From assembly GCA_020081605.1 (NCBI GenBank), contig JAHREC010000030.1:124001-188000 (forward strand): a stretch of 64,000 bases of DNA, read 5' to 3'. The position numbers and the translations under genes are program-made. Below the pieces are notes generated by a model. It was not told the origin of the DNA. It saw only the letters and a program-made list of their open reading frames with translations, and ran no database searches. Positions 23,383-35,305 of this stretch are shown piece by piece; position 1 is the first letter of the stretch, and every line of letters begins with the position of its first letter. The DNA is from Albifimbria verrucaria. Its lineage: Eukaryota; Ascomycota; Sordariomycetes; Hypocreales; Stachybotryaceae.

Positions 23383-25157
23383 ATGGCCCCGGCCGGCTCT
23401 TGGCCCGACGGGCAAGGCTTGCCTCCCCGGCGCCTCCCTCCCACCAAGACCAGCTCAACCGTCAGATGATTCGCCATCTCATGACTCAGTATAGCCATGA
23501 GGAAATGCAGCGCATCTGGCAGGAGGAGACCTGAGCTGTCCGTATGTCGCGTCTCTGTCTCCTTGATCTATCCTCCCACAGCCTCGAGCAATGGTTGTAC
23601 ACCTTGCTTTGATACCTTGTCTGACCTCTTCCATAGATAGTGATTCCGCATCCATCTTCACAAGCAGCACTCGCTCATCCGTAAAGTCGGAAGATGCGAC
23701 CAGCGTGTTTGACTCCGGGAGCAGCATCCGTACTGCCTCCGACACGTCCTCGAGCCGGGGAAGCATAATCTCCAATGTCTCCGCTAAATTCTTAAATCGC
23801 AAAAGCCGGCCCAGTGTCACGTCCACGCCGGCTCCCAAGCAGCCGCAGACCGAGGGGCTTGCGTGGGATACCGATGATGCTGCAACAATCAACTCGACAG
23901 ACTCTGTCATGACTGCCTCGAGCGCTCCCAAGCAGAAAGGTGCATTCATGTGCGGCTTCTGCAAGGAGGAAGGAATTCAGAAAACGTGTACACGAAAGAA
24001 CGACCTGAAGCGACACATCGAGGACTTCCACAACATGAACGCTCAATGGTTCTGCCGGCATCGAGGCTGTCAGATGGTGTTTGACTGGCAGACCGCATAT
24101 AAAACGCACCTGAAGCAGTCCCATGGTGGGTCGCGGATGAGTCTCGACGACGCCAAGATCGACCTATGCCTTCAAACAGTCTTTGCTTGCGGCTTTGAGC
24201 AATGCAATCAGGTATTTGAGGCATCCACAGACGACGATGCTAGCTCTACTTTCAAGGAGTATGTTGCTCATGTGGTGAAGCACTTTGACGAGGCCACCAA
24301 TAACGGGAGTGGACCTACTCGGCGCGGATACGCAACCTTCTGCGACAAGCTGGTGTTTCTAGGGCTTGGAACAACTCGTCGTGGCCCGAAGCCGAGCGCA
24401 GCCGCTTAACGTGGCATCCACAAACCAGCGGGATCCTGAGGAAACGACTCGAAACGAGGCATATCGGCGACCTCCAGGTGTTGATCAAGAATGCCATCAT
24501 GGCCGGCTCGAATCCTTCCAGTACGCAAAAGTTCGGTGACGACTTCTGTACACCCGTCCGTGACACGTGCCAGATGATCATACCGGGTCATAAAATTCGT
24601 GTTCTGCCGGCCGCAGCGGCTCCGATGGATGCTGAGCCTGAGTTCAAGATATCTCGTGGCGCAAACCCGAGTCTGGCGGCATACTTGGCTACGCAACGCC
24701 GGGTCTACGTCCCTCGCCCGCCTGTGCGATCGGGCCGATCGGCTCGACCACCGGTCCGGGCCATGACAAGTGCAACCCCGATGGCGCCGCAGTTCGATTA
24801 TGCCGGCAATCAAGGAGCTCCAATGTACGATGCCCGGCAGCACCAGCAGCAACCCCACCACACGCACCCACAGTATGCCGTCATGTCTCACCCTCAAGGT
24901 GGCATCATTGCCGAGGATATGAGGAACCTGCGGAACATGGCTGGGCACGGCCCAGAGAACGACGTGGAGATGGGCGACGCCCACATGGTTGACACGAGCT
25001 ACTTGCCGCAACACCAACACGGCAACTTTCCCACGCACTACGGGCAAGGTGCCATGCACCCTCTGAACCTGTCGATGGCTGCAACCTGTCAAGCCCGCCT
25101 GCGGCCATGGATCAGCACGATCAGTTCGTGCCATATGGCACTACTCATACATATTGA
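23383..25157 (+). CDS. C2H2 zinc-finger protein, broken reading frame (paralogue of the gene at 33.3 kb)
   Basis: Probable exons 23383-23541 and 23637-25157 (intron donor GTATGT). After a Ser-rich stretch come three zinc-finger-like modules: FMCGFCKEEG...KRHIEDFH, WFCRHRGCQMVFD...HLKQSH and ACGFEQCNQVFE...HVVKHF. Next are WNNSSWPEAERSRLTW and LRKRLETRHIGDLQVLIKNAIMAGS, which align with the same positions of the second C2H2 gene, and then a long Gln/His/Pro-rich tail. Breaks: one base missing at CCCCGG near 23424-23430 (restores LPPPAPPSHQDQLNRQM), an in-frame TGA at 23532-23534, one base missing at GGG near 24313, and one near 25083 (restores MDQHDQFVPYG before the stop). It would be a nuclear DNA- or RNA-binding protein. 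Whether it is a degenerating copy or a badly read gene is open; the TGA is not explained by a lost base. Confidence 0.65.
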
Positions 25158-26471
25158 TATATGACGACAACAGCTCATTCTGAGCCACAGTGACACACAT
25201 ATCAAACTAGCGGCAACGCAGAGCTCCCGGATACGGGACGCCTGTCATACGAATTGTATTCCTAGACTATCGGTCTGCATGGCTTGGCTCGTCATTCCGG
25301 CCATGCTGCATGTGCTTTTCACGTTTCCCTTCCGAGACGAAAGACCTCACACACCCCGCACGTTTTTCCTTTTTCGTAGCGTTCGACATGGACTGTCTCT
25401 TTTTTTCTTATTATCATTTCCTATGTTTGTTCATATACCCCCTTTTGACGCAGAGATATGCGAGTGTTTGCTTCTTTTTGTTGAATATCATGTGGACTTT
25501 TTTTTCTTACTAGCTCACGAATATACGAGGAGCACTGGGATGGTTGGGAGACACTCTAGATCAAGCATTCAGGAAAAGGGCAGCTACTGGCTTAGGGTGG
25601 ATGGACAAAAGACATATAAGAGGGGTGCTATAGGCTCCCTCAAGGGACTCGCATGGCTTCTTCGTAAGCCTCGGAGCAATTCAGCGACGGACTTGGAGCA
25701 TACTTTAGGATAGTTAGTGCATAATAATGGAGAGCCAGTCGCCTTCCCTCCCTTCTAGGGAAAGGCAGGTGCAGGGAAATCGGGATATTTTCCAATATGA
25801 TTCTGACCATTCACCTTTGTCTTCATTTTTAGCAACACGGTGACCGACGCATGGCAGGTGAGGGAGTTACTCGTCTCACACTGCGTCACTCTCTGATGTT
25901 GGTTGACGCAAGATAACGAATGGTGGTTTGTCAGTTAAGGCAAAAGAGTAACGATGCATGTGCCACGTGTGGAGGGACAGACATCCTGCCCCAAGGAAAT
26001 CCCTCCAGGGACGCCGATCATTCCGTTGCCGTGTATAATGATCCATCGAGCGCAGCAAACGGTGTCTGCCCAAAACCAGGGTCCAGGTTTTCAGGTTCAA
26101 AAAGCATGGAATCATTGGGAGCCTGGGATGCAGGCTGGATACGGGAGGGAAGGGAGGCGTTTCTGTGCGCCTCTCAGTCTCTGTCGGTTCCTGGTTTTCC
26201 TGGGAACCCAAGGGTCTAGAGGGATGGCGTCAGCTAGGCCAGAGCGGCGAGCGGCAACGGCGCGCGGAATGCGGAGCCATATCTCCAGCCCGCCGATGGT
26301 GAGGCGCTGCCTCCTCCGCAAAGCATCAGGCAGATCTAACCTAAACAGGGCTCGGTTTGACTCTGCAGGTCTCACGCCTCGTGGCGTTGAACGAACAACA
26401 CGAGCTGCTGGTCTTTTCCCCTTGTCCTTGTTTTTCTTCTTCTTCTTCTTTCCCCAAAGGAATGGGATGGG

Positions 26472-26507
26472 TGATGGATGGATGGATGGAGGGAGGGAGG
26501 GAGGGAG
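26472..26507. repeat. (GATG)n then (GGAG)n short tandem repeat
   Basis: GATG units pass directly into GGAG units; intergenic. Confidence 0.85.
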
Positions 26508-29500
26508 CCGACCAGCCTCGCACATGAACGCTCTGCAGTTCGCTTGGGGCGGCTGTTTGTTGCATTGAGCAGTTCATTGCGATGGGGCCCAGCTGAGGCC
26601 GGGACAAGAACCACCAAGGAACGACAAAAGCAAAGACCGGAGGAGGGGAGCATGGGGGCTGGAAGAGGAATGGTAGGACAAAACGGGCAAGGGTTCGCGG
26701 TAGCAACACTCACTCAATTCAGGATTGTTGCAGCATATGGCCGCGCGATTGGCTCTGCTGGGCCGCATGTACAGTAGTCTGTGTGGTGAGTAAGTCGAGT
26801 CCTGGCCACAGGGTTGCATCGCGCAAGGGAGGGACATAGGAGCTGAACGAGGCTTCCTTGGGGTCCCTTGCTCATGTTGCATCCGGGACCGTGGTGGGTA
26901 AAGCCGTGGGTAGACAACTGTCAGGCGCGAGGGTCACTCCCCGGCAGCGAGGACCAGAAGTTGTCGGTGCGAGTTGCATTCTGTTTGTCTCCCCGGAAGA
27001 CGCAGGTAGCTTGTTTGCAGGCCAGAGGTCTGTCCCGATGACGGGTTTCTGCTCCACTCTAGGACAGGTTGCACCCACCCGCGGCAATGCTTCATAGATC
27101 CGCGCAGCGCAGCGCAGCACAACAAAAACACTCCAAAGATGATTGCATAGGGAGGCAGAGACATGATGTCGTGTCGACTCGGTCGTCAGATGTGTGGCAC
27201 CATCCTGCTCTCGGCCGGTTGACCTGGTGTTACTGTCGCTCACTCACGCGCACGACCCTTGCCCCCAGACTTGCATCGATGTTCTGGAACGCCACCACAC
27301 CTCTGGAAAGGGCAGCCTGCCGGAAGACGATGGTTGAAAGGCCGGGGCATCGTAGTCAGTCAGTGACAAGTGTTGCTGCTGTGGGGTCTCGGCGTCTGAG
27401 AGAGAAGTTGCTTTTGTGAGACTCTCAAACTCTTTTCGACCAAGCTTGCGAACGAAGCCCTCAGCCCTATCCCAGGGGCTTGGTTATGCCCATGCTGTCC
27501 GTGTGCCACGTAGATTACGGGATATCCAGGAGGTGCACAGTTGATGGGCCGTGAGCCGGTTGCTGCTGTGTTGTTGGGATAGGGAAAGAGAATGTGGAGG
27601 GGACGGAAACATTGTCGACGGGGGCTTGAAACTCTCTCCTATAGGAAGGGGAACCATGCATTAACTTGAGCGCATATTGATGATTGATGTGCGACCAGGC
27701 CTTCGGGTGTTGGACGGGAGGCTACACTGGGAAAGGCGCCCGGACAACACCGTATGCGGGTAATGGGGTAAGGCCCAGCGCGGCCTGGGATGTGGGAGGA
27801 ATATCCTCCTTCCTCATCGGTGATTGAATGGAGGGTAAGAATGCTTGGCAACTAGGACAGGCCCTTGTGGGAGGTTTACTGGGTTTATGATGTGTCGGTG
27901 TTGGAAGTGGTGTTGGAGGTGGTGCTGGAGCTGGCCACAGCTTGGTAGAAAATGCAGAAACGCATGGTTGACCTCGGGCCTGGATTCTTCAAGGAAAGGG
28001 CGACGGCTGGAAGAGAAACTCGTAATGCTCAGCTCTCGAGTATCGGACGACAATATGTTCGATTTGGCATTGGAGGATCCTCCCGGGTTTCTTCACATCA
28101 CGAGACCTATCCCGGTCTAGTCCGTACAAGGGAATCTGAACTGCGAAGATCCCGCCTGGACCGGTTCGGCCCCGAATGGTTAGAGAATGCCAAGAGCAAT
28201 AGTGACAAAACGGAAAGGAGTGCGACAAAGCGGGACCCCGGTAGACAGGAAACACATCTTTTGCTAGGATATCCCGACATCGATAGGTAAACTGTCAAGC
28301 GCGCTTTAGCAAAGCGGCATCGTGGAGGGGGCCAAAAGGGACTTTCAACATAGTGGACTTGAGCGAGCGGACGTATAGTAGAGGGTGAGGGAGGATAACA
28401 GGAACAGGTATGTAAGGGGTTAGCATGAGTCTACAGGACCTTGCATGATATCCACGTGGATGCAGGCGCTGGGCGACTTTGAGCGTGCTGGCTGAGAAGT
28501 CGCCTTAGTAACGCAACGCAAGGCTAAGCTCGCTCAATTTGGTGGCGATAGCCGGTCAAGGCGGGTGGTGGTTGCAAACGTACGTAGCCACGACATCAAT
28601 GCGGGCCGTAACGGCGATGAGCATGGAGGGGACGATCAAATTGCGGCAGATCACGGCAAAAGTAGAAAGCTTCTGGAACGGACTCACCTGGATATGCACG
28701 TGGCGAACAAAGGCAAAGTTTTGCCTGATTTCCACAGGAATTGAAGGGGTTGAAACCGACGAAGAATGGAAGATGGATGGAACGGGGGAGTCCAGAACAC
28801 GGCATGCGAGATGGTATCAGGTAATGTCCCGGCAGACGAAGGTTGAAGGCTACGGTAGCATCGAGTGGCACAGTGACCGCTTCCGACACAACGATACTCG
28901 CATGACGGTGCAAATTGAGGTTCGAACGCTGAACAAGAGGATGACGGCGAGGGTGGTGGGTGAATGCGAGGCTGTGGCGCACCGCGCGTGAGCGCCATAG
29001 AGCAAGATGAAACCAATACGACCGTTCATTCAGCAAGGGCCATGGGGTTGCTTCTCGACTTTGCTTCTGGGCACGTTTTTTCTGCTTCTTCCTTTCGTTC
29101 TATTATTTGATTACGCCGTGCGGTGGGCTGGTCACGAGCGGCACTTCACCGTTTTCCTCGCCGGCGGTTGGCTGGCCCTGAAGCATTGCCGGGCCATGGA
29201 CTTCCACCGGCCGCTAAGATGGGAAGGGCGTTTCCACTTGGATAATATCGCGGGTCGTCGTCCGCCTTGTTTTCCTTTCTTTTTCTAAAGGGTCTGTGTG
29301 GACGATCTCAGCGTCCGTGTGTTTGGGAGCGAGGCTAAGAAGATCTCGGTGTAGAAAACGAAGGGTGCAGTAGAGCCGGTTCGGTTTGGTTCAAGCCCGG
29401 ATGAGAAAAGCAAAAGAGAAAAAAGCAAACAATCTTAAAAAATACGATGGTGGAATTGCCTCCGTTGGCGCACCTGCCTAGACTGCGCGCTTGTACTGGC

Positions 29501-29606
29501 ACTTGCTGCACTTGCACACGCACACAGACCAGCAGCAGCCACGACCCTGATGATGGGTGTGCTTTGTACCTGCCTCGACTTCTTGCACTTTCACATACCC
29601 CCACCC

Positions 29607-29673
29607 TCTGCTCTGTTCTGCTTTGCTCACTTTGCTCTGCTTTGCTCTGCTCTGCCCTGCTTTGCCCTGCTCT
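29607..29673. repeat. TTTGCTCTGC-type minisatellite
   Basis: Imperfect five- to ten-base units built from CTCTG, TTTGC and CCCTG run for about 67 bases; intergenic and strand-asymmetric (T/C/G with almost no A). Confidence 0.8.
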
Positions 29674-32600
29674 TCGTTGAAGAGGCGGTCCGACCGTCAG
29701 CGCAAAACGCCATCCGTCACTTACACTGATTGACCTGCATGTCATGCTTTACGAGGCTCGCGCAATTGATCTCCGGTCCATGTCGTCAACAACATGAATT
29801 TTGCCCCCGCCTGGTCACGGTCAAGTCCCCAGAGCTGAACCTTCAATACCATGTCGATGCAACCATTTGCGTGTTGCCCAACGGCCGTCGTTCAAATAAG
29901 CCACTACAGCAAACCGCCGACACGACGGCCCACTTCGAGACTCCTGGGCGGAAATGGTCCAAACCGACGGCTTGCGACGGATATGATCTGGGTGCATCAA
30001 AACTGGATCTAGGGCCAGAGCTTGTTGACCAGACCGGGGTCAGCTACTGCCAGGGGTCCCGTCCAGATGTCGTTTGGGAATCTCTCCTCATCGTCAACAT
30101 CATCATCATCCTGAACATCATCCACAGTTGCAACACCCACTGCGCTGCCGTGGCGCGTACCGTTGCTGGCGGGCCACTCACGGCAGGGCTGGGGTTCCAT
30201 TGCTCATTTCGCTGAAACTAGCCCTTCGGCCAGGATCCCCGGCCTTTGCTAGGCTCACTCGCGCAATTGCAGGGGCAGGTCCGTCCTCCCAAGCGCACCT
30301 GCTAGACCCTTTCTGGGGAGGGCTAATCTATCTCATCGACCAGCTGCCTCCTTAGCGCCGCCCAGTCAGGCACTCTCGAAATGATGATTGCTCGTAGATC
30401 TGATGCTTGGCGCAACTCCCGCACCATCGTGTCCTTTGCGCGTGAGGTCATCTTTCCCGTCTCTATGTGCGCAAGTACGTCCCTCTTGCTGCGCTATGCA
30501 GGTCTCGCATCGGCCAGATAGCGCGCTACCTCGTGCCCGGCCTAGAGCTAACAGATGGGACGAGATGAGGTGAGCTTTTATCTCATGTCATTCATGTCTC
30601 GGCTGGGTCACGGGACTCGACGAATGGGCCAACCGCTGATCTTCTTGCTTGGGTGTTCAGTGGAGGCACAACACCGGTCACCGCGATTGTGTTTGGCAGG
30701 CAAGACGAAACCAATGGTTGCGTCGAGCAACAAACAAATAGACGCCAAATGTTGCAAACTTTTCAAAGCATTGTCCCTTTCCGACAGCTGGTGGATCAAG
30801 CCGAAATGAAGGAATCAACGTATGCGCTCTTTGGGGTCTCGCATACCCATCTCTTCCCCTGCCGTACCCGTACGCTTTGGCCATGGTGATCCGACTTCCC
30901 GCAGCCTTCCTCCATGTACTATGTAACGGTGTGATCGAATTTAAAAGGCTCCGCACGGAGGTTGACGACGAGTCAGCGCCCTCGCAAACAGGAGCGGAGT
31001 CCATTGACGATTTTCTTCTAGAAGAACGGCAGAAACGGGGCCTGTCGCGCATGCTTCGATCACCAGTTGGGTCCTGCGTCGGGATACTGCAGGGATTGTG
31101 TAAGGGATCCATGTCTCTCTCGGACGTCGCCGTCTGTCTTGGCGACGCTACCGGCCTAACTCGAGACCGGCCTGCCTCGTCTCACGGCCTTGCTCTTTCG
31201 CGTGTTTGTTCAATCGAACGACGATGACCCGCAAACGACATGAGCGGTTGGTCATTGCAGACGTTGCCCTGACCGGCCAATGTCCGGACGAGATGAGGGC
31301 AAATTGTTTGATGACCAGGAGAGGAGGGAACCGGGACTTGTCTGCTTTGCATCTTTTCGCTGGGGCTGCTGTTTTGAAGGGAGGCCCGGATTGGACGCCT
31401 TAATCTGACGATCACTAGCCAGTGGTGTTTTACAGAAGCTTGTGCGACCGCAGCAAAACCGGGCGTGCTGCAGCATACCAGATCTCGAATCAGCACTTAT
31501 TGTCCTAATGGGCATAAATGCACCTGCATATCGAGGTGGTAGGTGAGATTTACATGAAAGTTATGTGTTTGTGTATGGCGTTACGTTTCAGATTATCTTC
31601 AAAAGGTGAGTGGGTGGCAGCACCACGCAAAGGCCACAGAGTTTCCTCAGGAACAGCAAGGCCAACTGCTAGTCCCCGAAATATGAGAACCGATAAGCTG
31701 CGGAAGGAGGAAAGCGCATGTGTATGAGTGAGCAAAGTGAGTGAGCGAATCTCCAGCTCAGCCAGTCAAGATGAATGGACAGACATACTCCAAGCCGACA
31801 CTGTTCCTGAAACGGCTGCGCTACTGGACTAGGCTTGTTCGTCCTTACCTGTTGCTGTCGTCTGATTGGCCTCGAGGACATTTGGGGCTGGCATGCTGCT
31901 GCTGCTGAACAAGGTTCTGATTTGTCCATCTGAACGTGTGAGTGGGCTGCTCTGGTCCAGCATCAGAAGAATGATGGATGAATGGATTACGGATTGACAC
32001 GAGGGTCAGAGACAACAGGACATGGGTTCCATGGTCAGGCACACACACCCTTCCGAAGAGGCAAACGACCAATGGACTTGACGGCCGACCAGGGGCCAAA
32101 CCTGAGAAGAGCCTGGTGGAGAGGAAGTTGCCTACCTTAGGCTATTATTATCCCCCACTCGAAGGAGACCAAGTTGACCCATCCCTCTATCCACCGACGC
32201 CCCCTTCTTCTTACTCTCTGCCTTTTTTCTCGTTCTGTACCTTTGGCTGCTGCACTCTTACTCCACCATAATCCTTAGGAGGGGGCCTGCTTCTTTCTCC
32301 CGTCGGCCATTGTTCCCTGTCCATCCATGTCTTGCCCACCATGTCAGTCAAGAAGCGTCCGTGTCTCGTCTAGGTTCCTTTCGCTCACCCGTCTCTGTGT
32401 TTGCTCCTCTCATTCACGTCTTCTCACTCATTTCACGCTCACACACCTTCTCACTCCCCGGTCCACCTGGGTCTCAAGGAAGCCTTCTAGAAAACTTCCC
32501 CGACTTTTGGTCACTCCCTCTCTCTCATGCCCACCCCTGCTCTGCCGCTATCCCTTCTTCTGCTTTTGCTTCCTCCTACTCCTCCCCCTGGCCACATACT

Positions 32601-33249
32601 CAGTAGGCAAGGTTAGAGTCACAGTAGCCCTCCCCCAGCGAGCGTCTATCTAGCCTAGCCCATCCCTTCCCTGTCCCCTCTCCGTTCCAGCTTAATTCCT
32701 CCTGGTTCCCTCTCTCGACCTTGCCTCCGTCTTCTCTCCCTCCTTCCCATATTACTCCTCGTTTGGCTAGTTTTGGGGCGAGAAGCGAAGGTTACCAACA
32801 CATAGCCAAGCACGAAGATACCCAGACGAGGGACGTAACATTCAGCTCGAAGCATTCAATCAACCTGAACCGAAACGAACTGCGCCTTTGAAACCCCAAT
32901 TGCTATTATTTATCTGCTTGCTCGCGACCTCATTTACGACTGGACTATACCCAGCTTGATACCCATATTACTGCGGCGACTTACTCCTACATAGAGGCAT
33001 CTCGAACTATAGGAATCCTTCATCTTCCTCGCCATTGCAACCTCTGCCTGGCCTTCGCGCGTTGCTGAGACGCCTCACTCACATCCTGCGGCACTGCAAC
33101 GGATCTTTTCGACTACCAGAAAGCACCTGCCATCCACCCGTGCTTCTTTTGCCTCCTGACTGCAAAACCACGCGAGGGCGAACACACAGACTCTTTTCTA
33201 CTGACCCCAACATTGGGACCTCTTTCACGTTGACTACCTTCTGGGGTAC

Positions 33250-35305
33250 ATGACAACACCATTCATCGCGGGGAGGCCGGTTTCACGCAAATATAGCTCT
33301 CCTCGCGTGTGCGACATGTTTCCTTTCGGCGCGTCAGAAGATACTGGCGTCCGGCCCTTGGCGGAAGAAGACCAACAACTCCTCCTTGGGCTTGTCAGAC
33401 GATATGGCGTCTCGAGCCTTTTGTGCGCTTTGAGTGGCGCCGGGGGTTCTTGTAAGAACGACTATTTCATTCCTCCTACTTGCTTAGTCTCCGATTACAC
33501 ATATGCTCGTTTCAGTAACTAACTAGAACAAAGCTCGCTCATCTGTCCTCTCTGCTACCACTCTGCTCAGCAGCGCCGGTAGTGTCCCTTCGTTAGCCTG
33601 GACCAGCTCCGAGGCATCACAAGCCAGATCTGATGCTGCGTCTATCCGCACACAATCTACGTGGCCCGATACCATCGCCGATATCCCACCCTCAATCGCT
33701 GAATCTTCTGATCTTGGCAGGGCGTCCACGGACCGGACATGGCTCGACTCACCCATGTGCATCGCGTCCCCGCTGCCCGGCCTCGATGTGACGTCTCATC
33801 CATCGCCCCGCCCTGTTGTCCCCATGAACAAGAAGTACCAGTGCCCAATGTGCTTCCTCGACAACAATCCTGTTGGCTTTGGCCGAAAGAGTGACTTCAA
33901 GAAGCACTTGCACAACTTCCACGGCGCAGACGTTGTCTGGATTTGCCGAACCAAGGGATGCCATCTATCTTTCACCACTGAACGCGCGTACAGCACTCAC
34001 GCCAAGGAGGCTCATCGTATGGAGGCTCTGCCTAACAGTGCCGCCAGGACAGAGCTTTGTCCACAAGTTGTCTTTTCCTGTGGTTTCTCGTCATGCAAAG
34101 ACCGCATCTTCGAAGCCTCGAATGTGGACGATGCTAGCTCAAGCCGGGACAAGTACTTTGAACACATTGCTAAGCATTTCGAGGACGGCTTTGATGTCAA
34201 CGATTGGGAGTATCGTATGTTGATTCAGAACTTGATGCGTCAACAGCAAGTCAAGTCTGTATGGAAGACGTGCATCTGGCCTAAGGAGAAGAGAACGGCC
34301 CTGACATGGAAGGCTCGGTCATCCGGCGATCTGAAGCGTATGCTTGAATGCCGACATCTGGGTGACAATATCTCGACTCTCGTCCGCCTGGCCTTTATTC
34401 TTGGAAATGCTCCCTTCACTACATCGACGACGCCTCCGCCGAGCGAGATTGACCTTCAGTTCCAGCTGCCCCTGCGTAGCCAATGTCTGAAATGCTCAGT
34501 TGGGAGCGCGACTGTCGAAACACCTAAGCCCGAGGAGACACCCACTACCTCAGCTTTCAATCTCGCCAAGCACCGCGCTAGTGTTGCCAGCAGCGTTTTC
34601 AAGATGCCAAACCGCCGTTCTAAGCAAGAGACGAGACCTTCGACACCTGCAAGCACTGTGGCTGACACGATTATGGGTGATGATCCGTCCGTTGGACCGC
34701 ACCCTGGCACGCCATTCCCCATTCCGAATGAACACATTTGGCCTGTCGACGGCCCCAAGTTTGCACCCGACACGGCTGCCGACTTGCCCAAGCAGATGAA
34801 CACGCCCACCTCTGCACACACCCCCGTCTCATACCACATGCCCATGCAAGAGCCTCTTCCCACCCAGACGTGGTCAGGAATGGACCCTATGGTGCATCAC
34901 CAGTACACCCCGGAACCAAACGATTACTACACCTGCCAGATGACGACCAGCCACGCGTCAACGGTTCGTCCGGCGACGCCTGTGCCACACAAGAGGCCGG
35001 CCTCTTGGGGCAAAGTGATCACCCTGGAGGCCTTGCGTCCCAAGAAGAAGTCAACACCTCATGGTAGCCCTTGCATTGAGGCAGAGGCAATGCCTCCTGT
35101 ACCTAACATGTATGGGCAGGACATTCCTACCTCTGTGCCAGTGGGCTATGATTTGCCCTTGCGAATGGAGCATGAGCACATGATGGACCACGGCCACCAC
35201 GGCCACCATGGTTACGCCCATCATCAGCACCACCATGTCCAGCCTATGCAGATGAACTCACCGACCACCTTCTTCTTCGATGATGCCGATGTGCGCTTCG
35301 GTTAA
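33250..35305 (+). CDS. C2H2 zinc-finger protein, intact
   Basis: Exon 1 (33250-33451) and exon 2 (33534-35305) with an 82-bp intron (donor GTAAGA, acceptor ACAAAG); 657 residues, or 635 if the better-context ATG at 33316 (MFPFGASEDTGV) is the true start. Order: a helical N-terminus (EEDQQLLLGLVRRYGVSSLL), a Ser/Thr-rich linker, then fingers YQCPMCFLDN...KKHLHNFH, WICRTKGCHLSF...HAKEAH and FSCGFSSCKDRIFE...HIAKHF. Then follow the conserved WKTCIWPKEKRTALTW and LKRMLECRHLGD blocks, a Pro/Thr-rich middle and a His-rich tail (HGHHGHHGYAHHQHHH) ending FFFDDADVRFG. It is a probable nuclear regulator of unknown target, and a paralogue of the gene at 23.4-25.2 kb. No frame break is present. A long CT-rich leader precedes it. 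Confidence 0.82.

Larger units (their letters stand above)
25158..33249. other. 8.1-kb gene-empty region between the C2H2 paralogues
   Basis: No frame here shows a recognisable domain or convincing codon use on either strand. Visible content: the 3' region of the first C2H2 gene; simple repeats near 26472 and 29607; many short G-rich or C-rich patches; a CTACCTTAG element near 32132; and from about 32180 to 32760 a strongly CT-rich leader leading into the second C2H2 gene. The region may hold long untranslated leaders, non-coding RNA or regulatory DNA, none of which I can demonstrate. Confidence 0.5.

Noticed and set aside
28539..28991. 150-codon open frame in the 8-kb empty region
   Set aside because: No domain or strand-consistent codon bias; equal-sized antisense frames overlap it.
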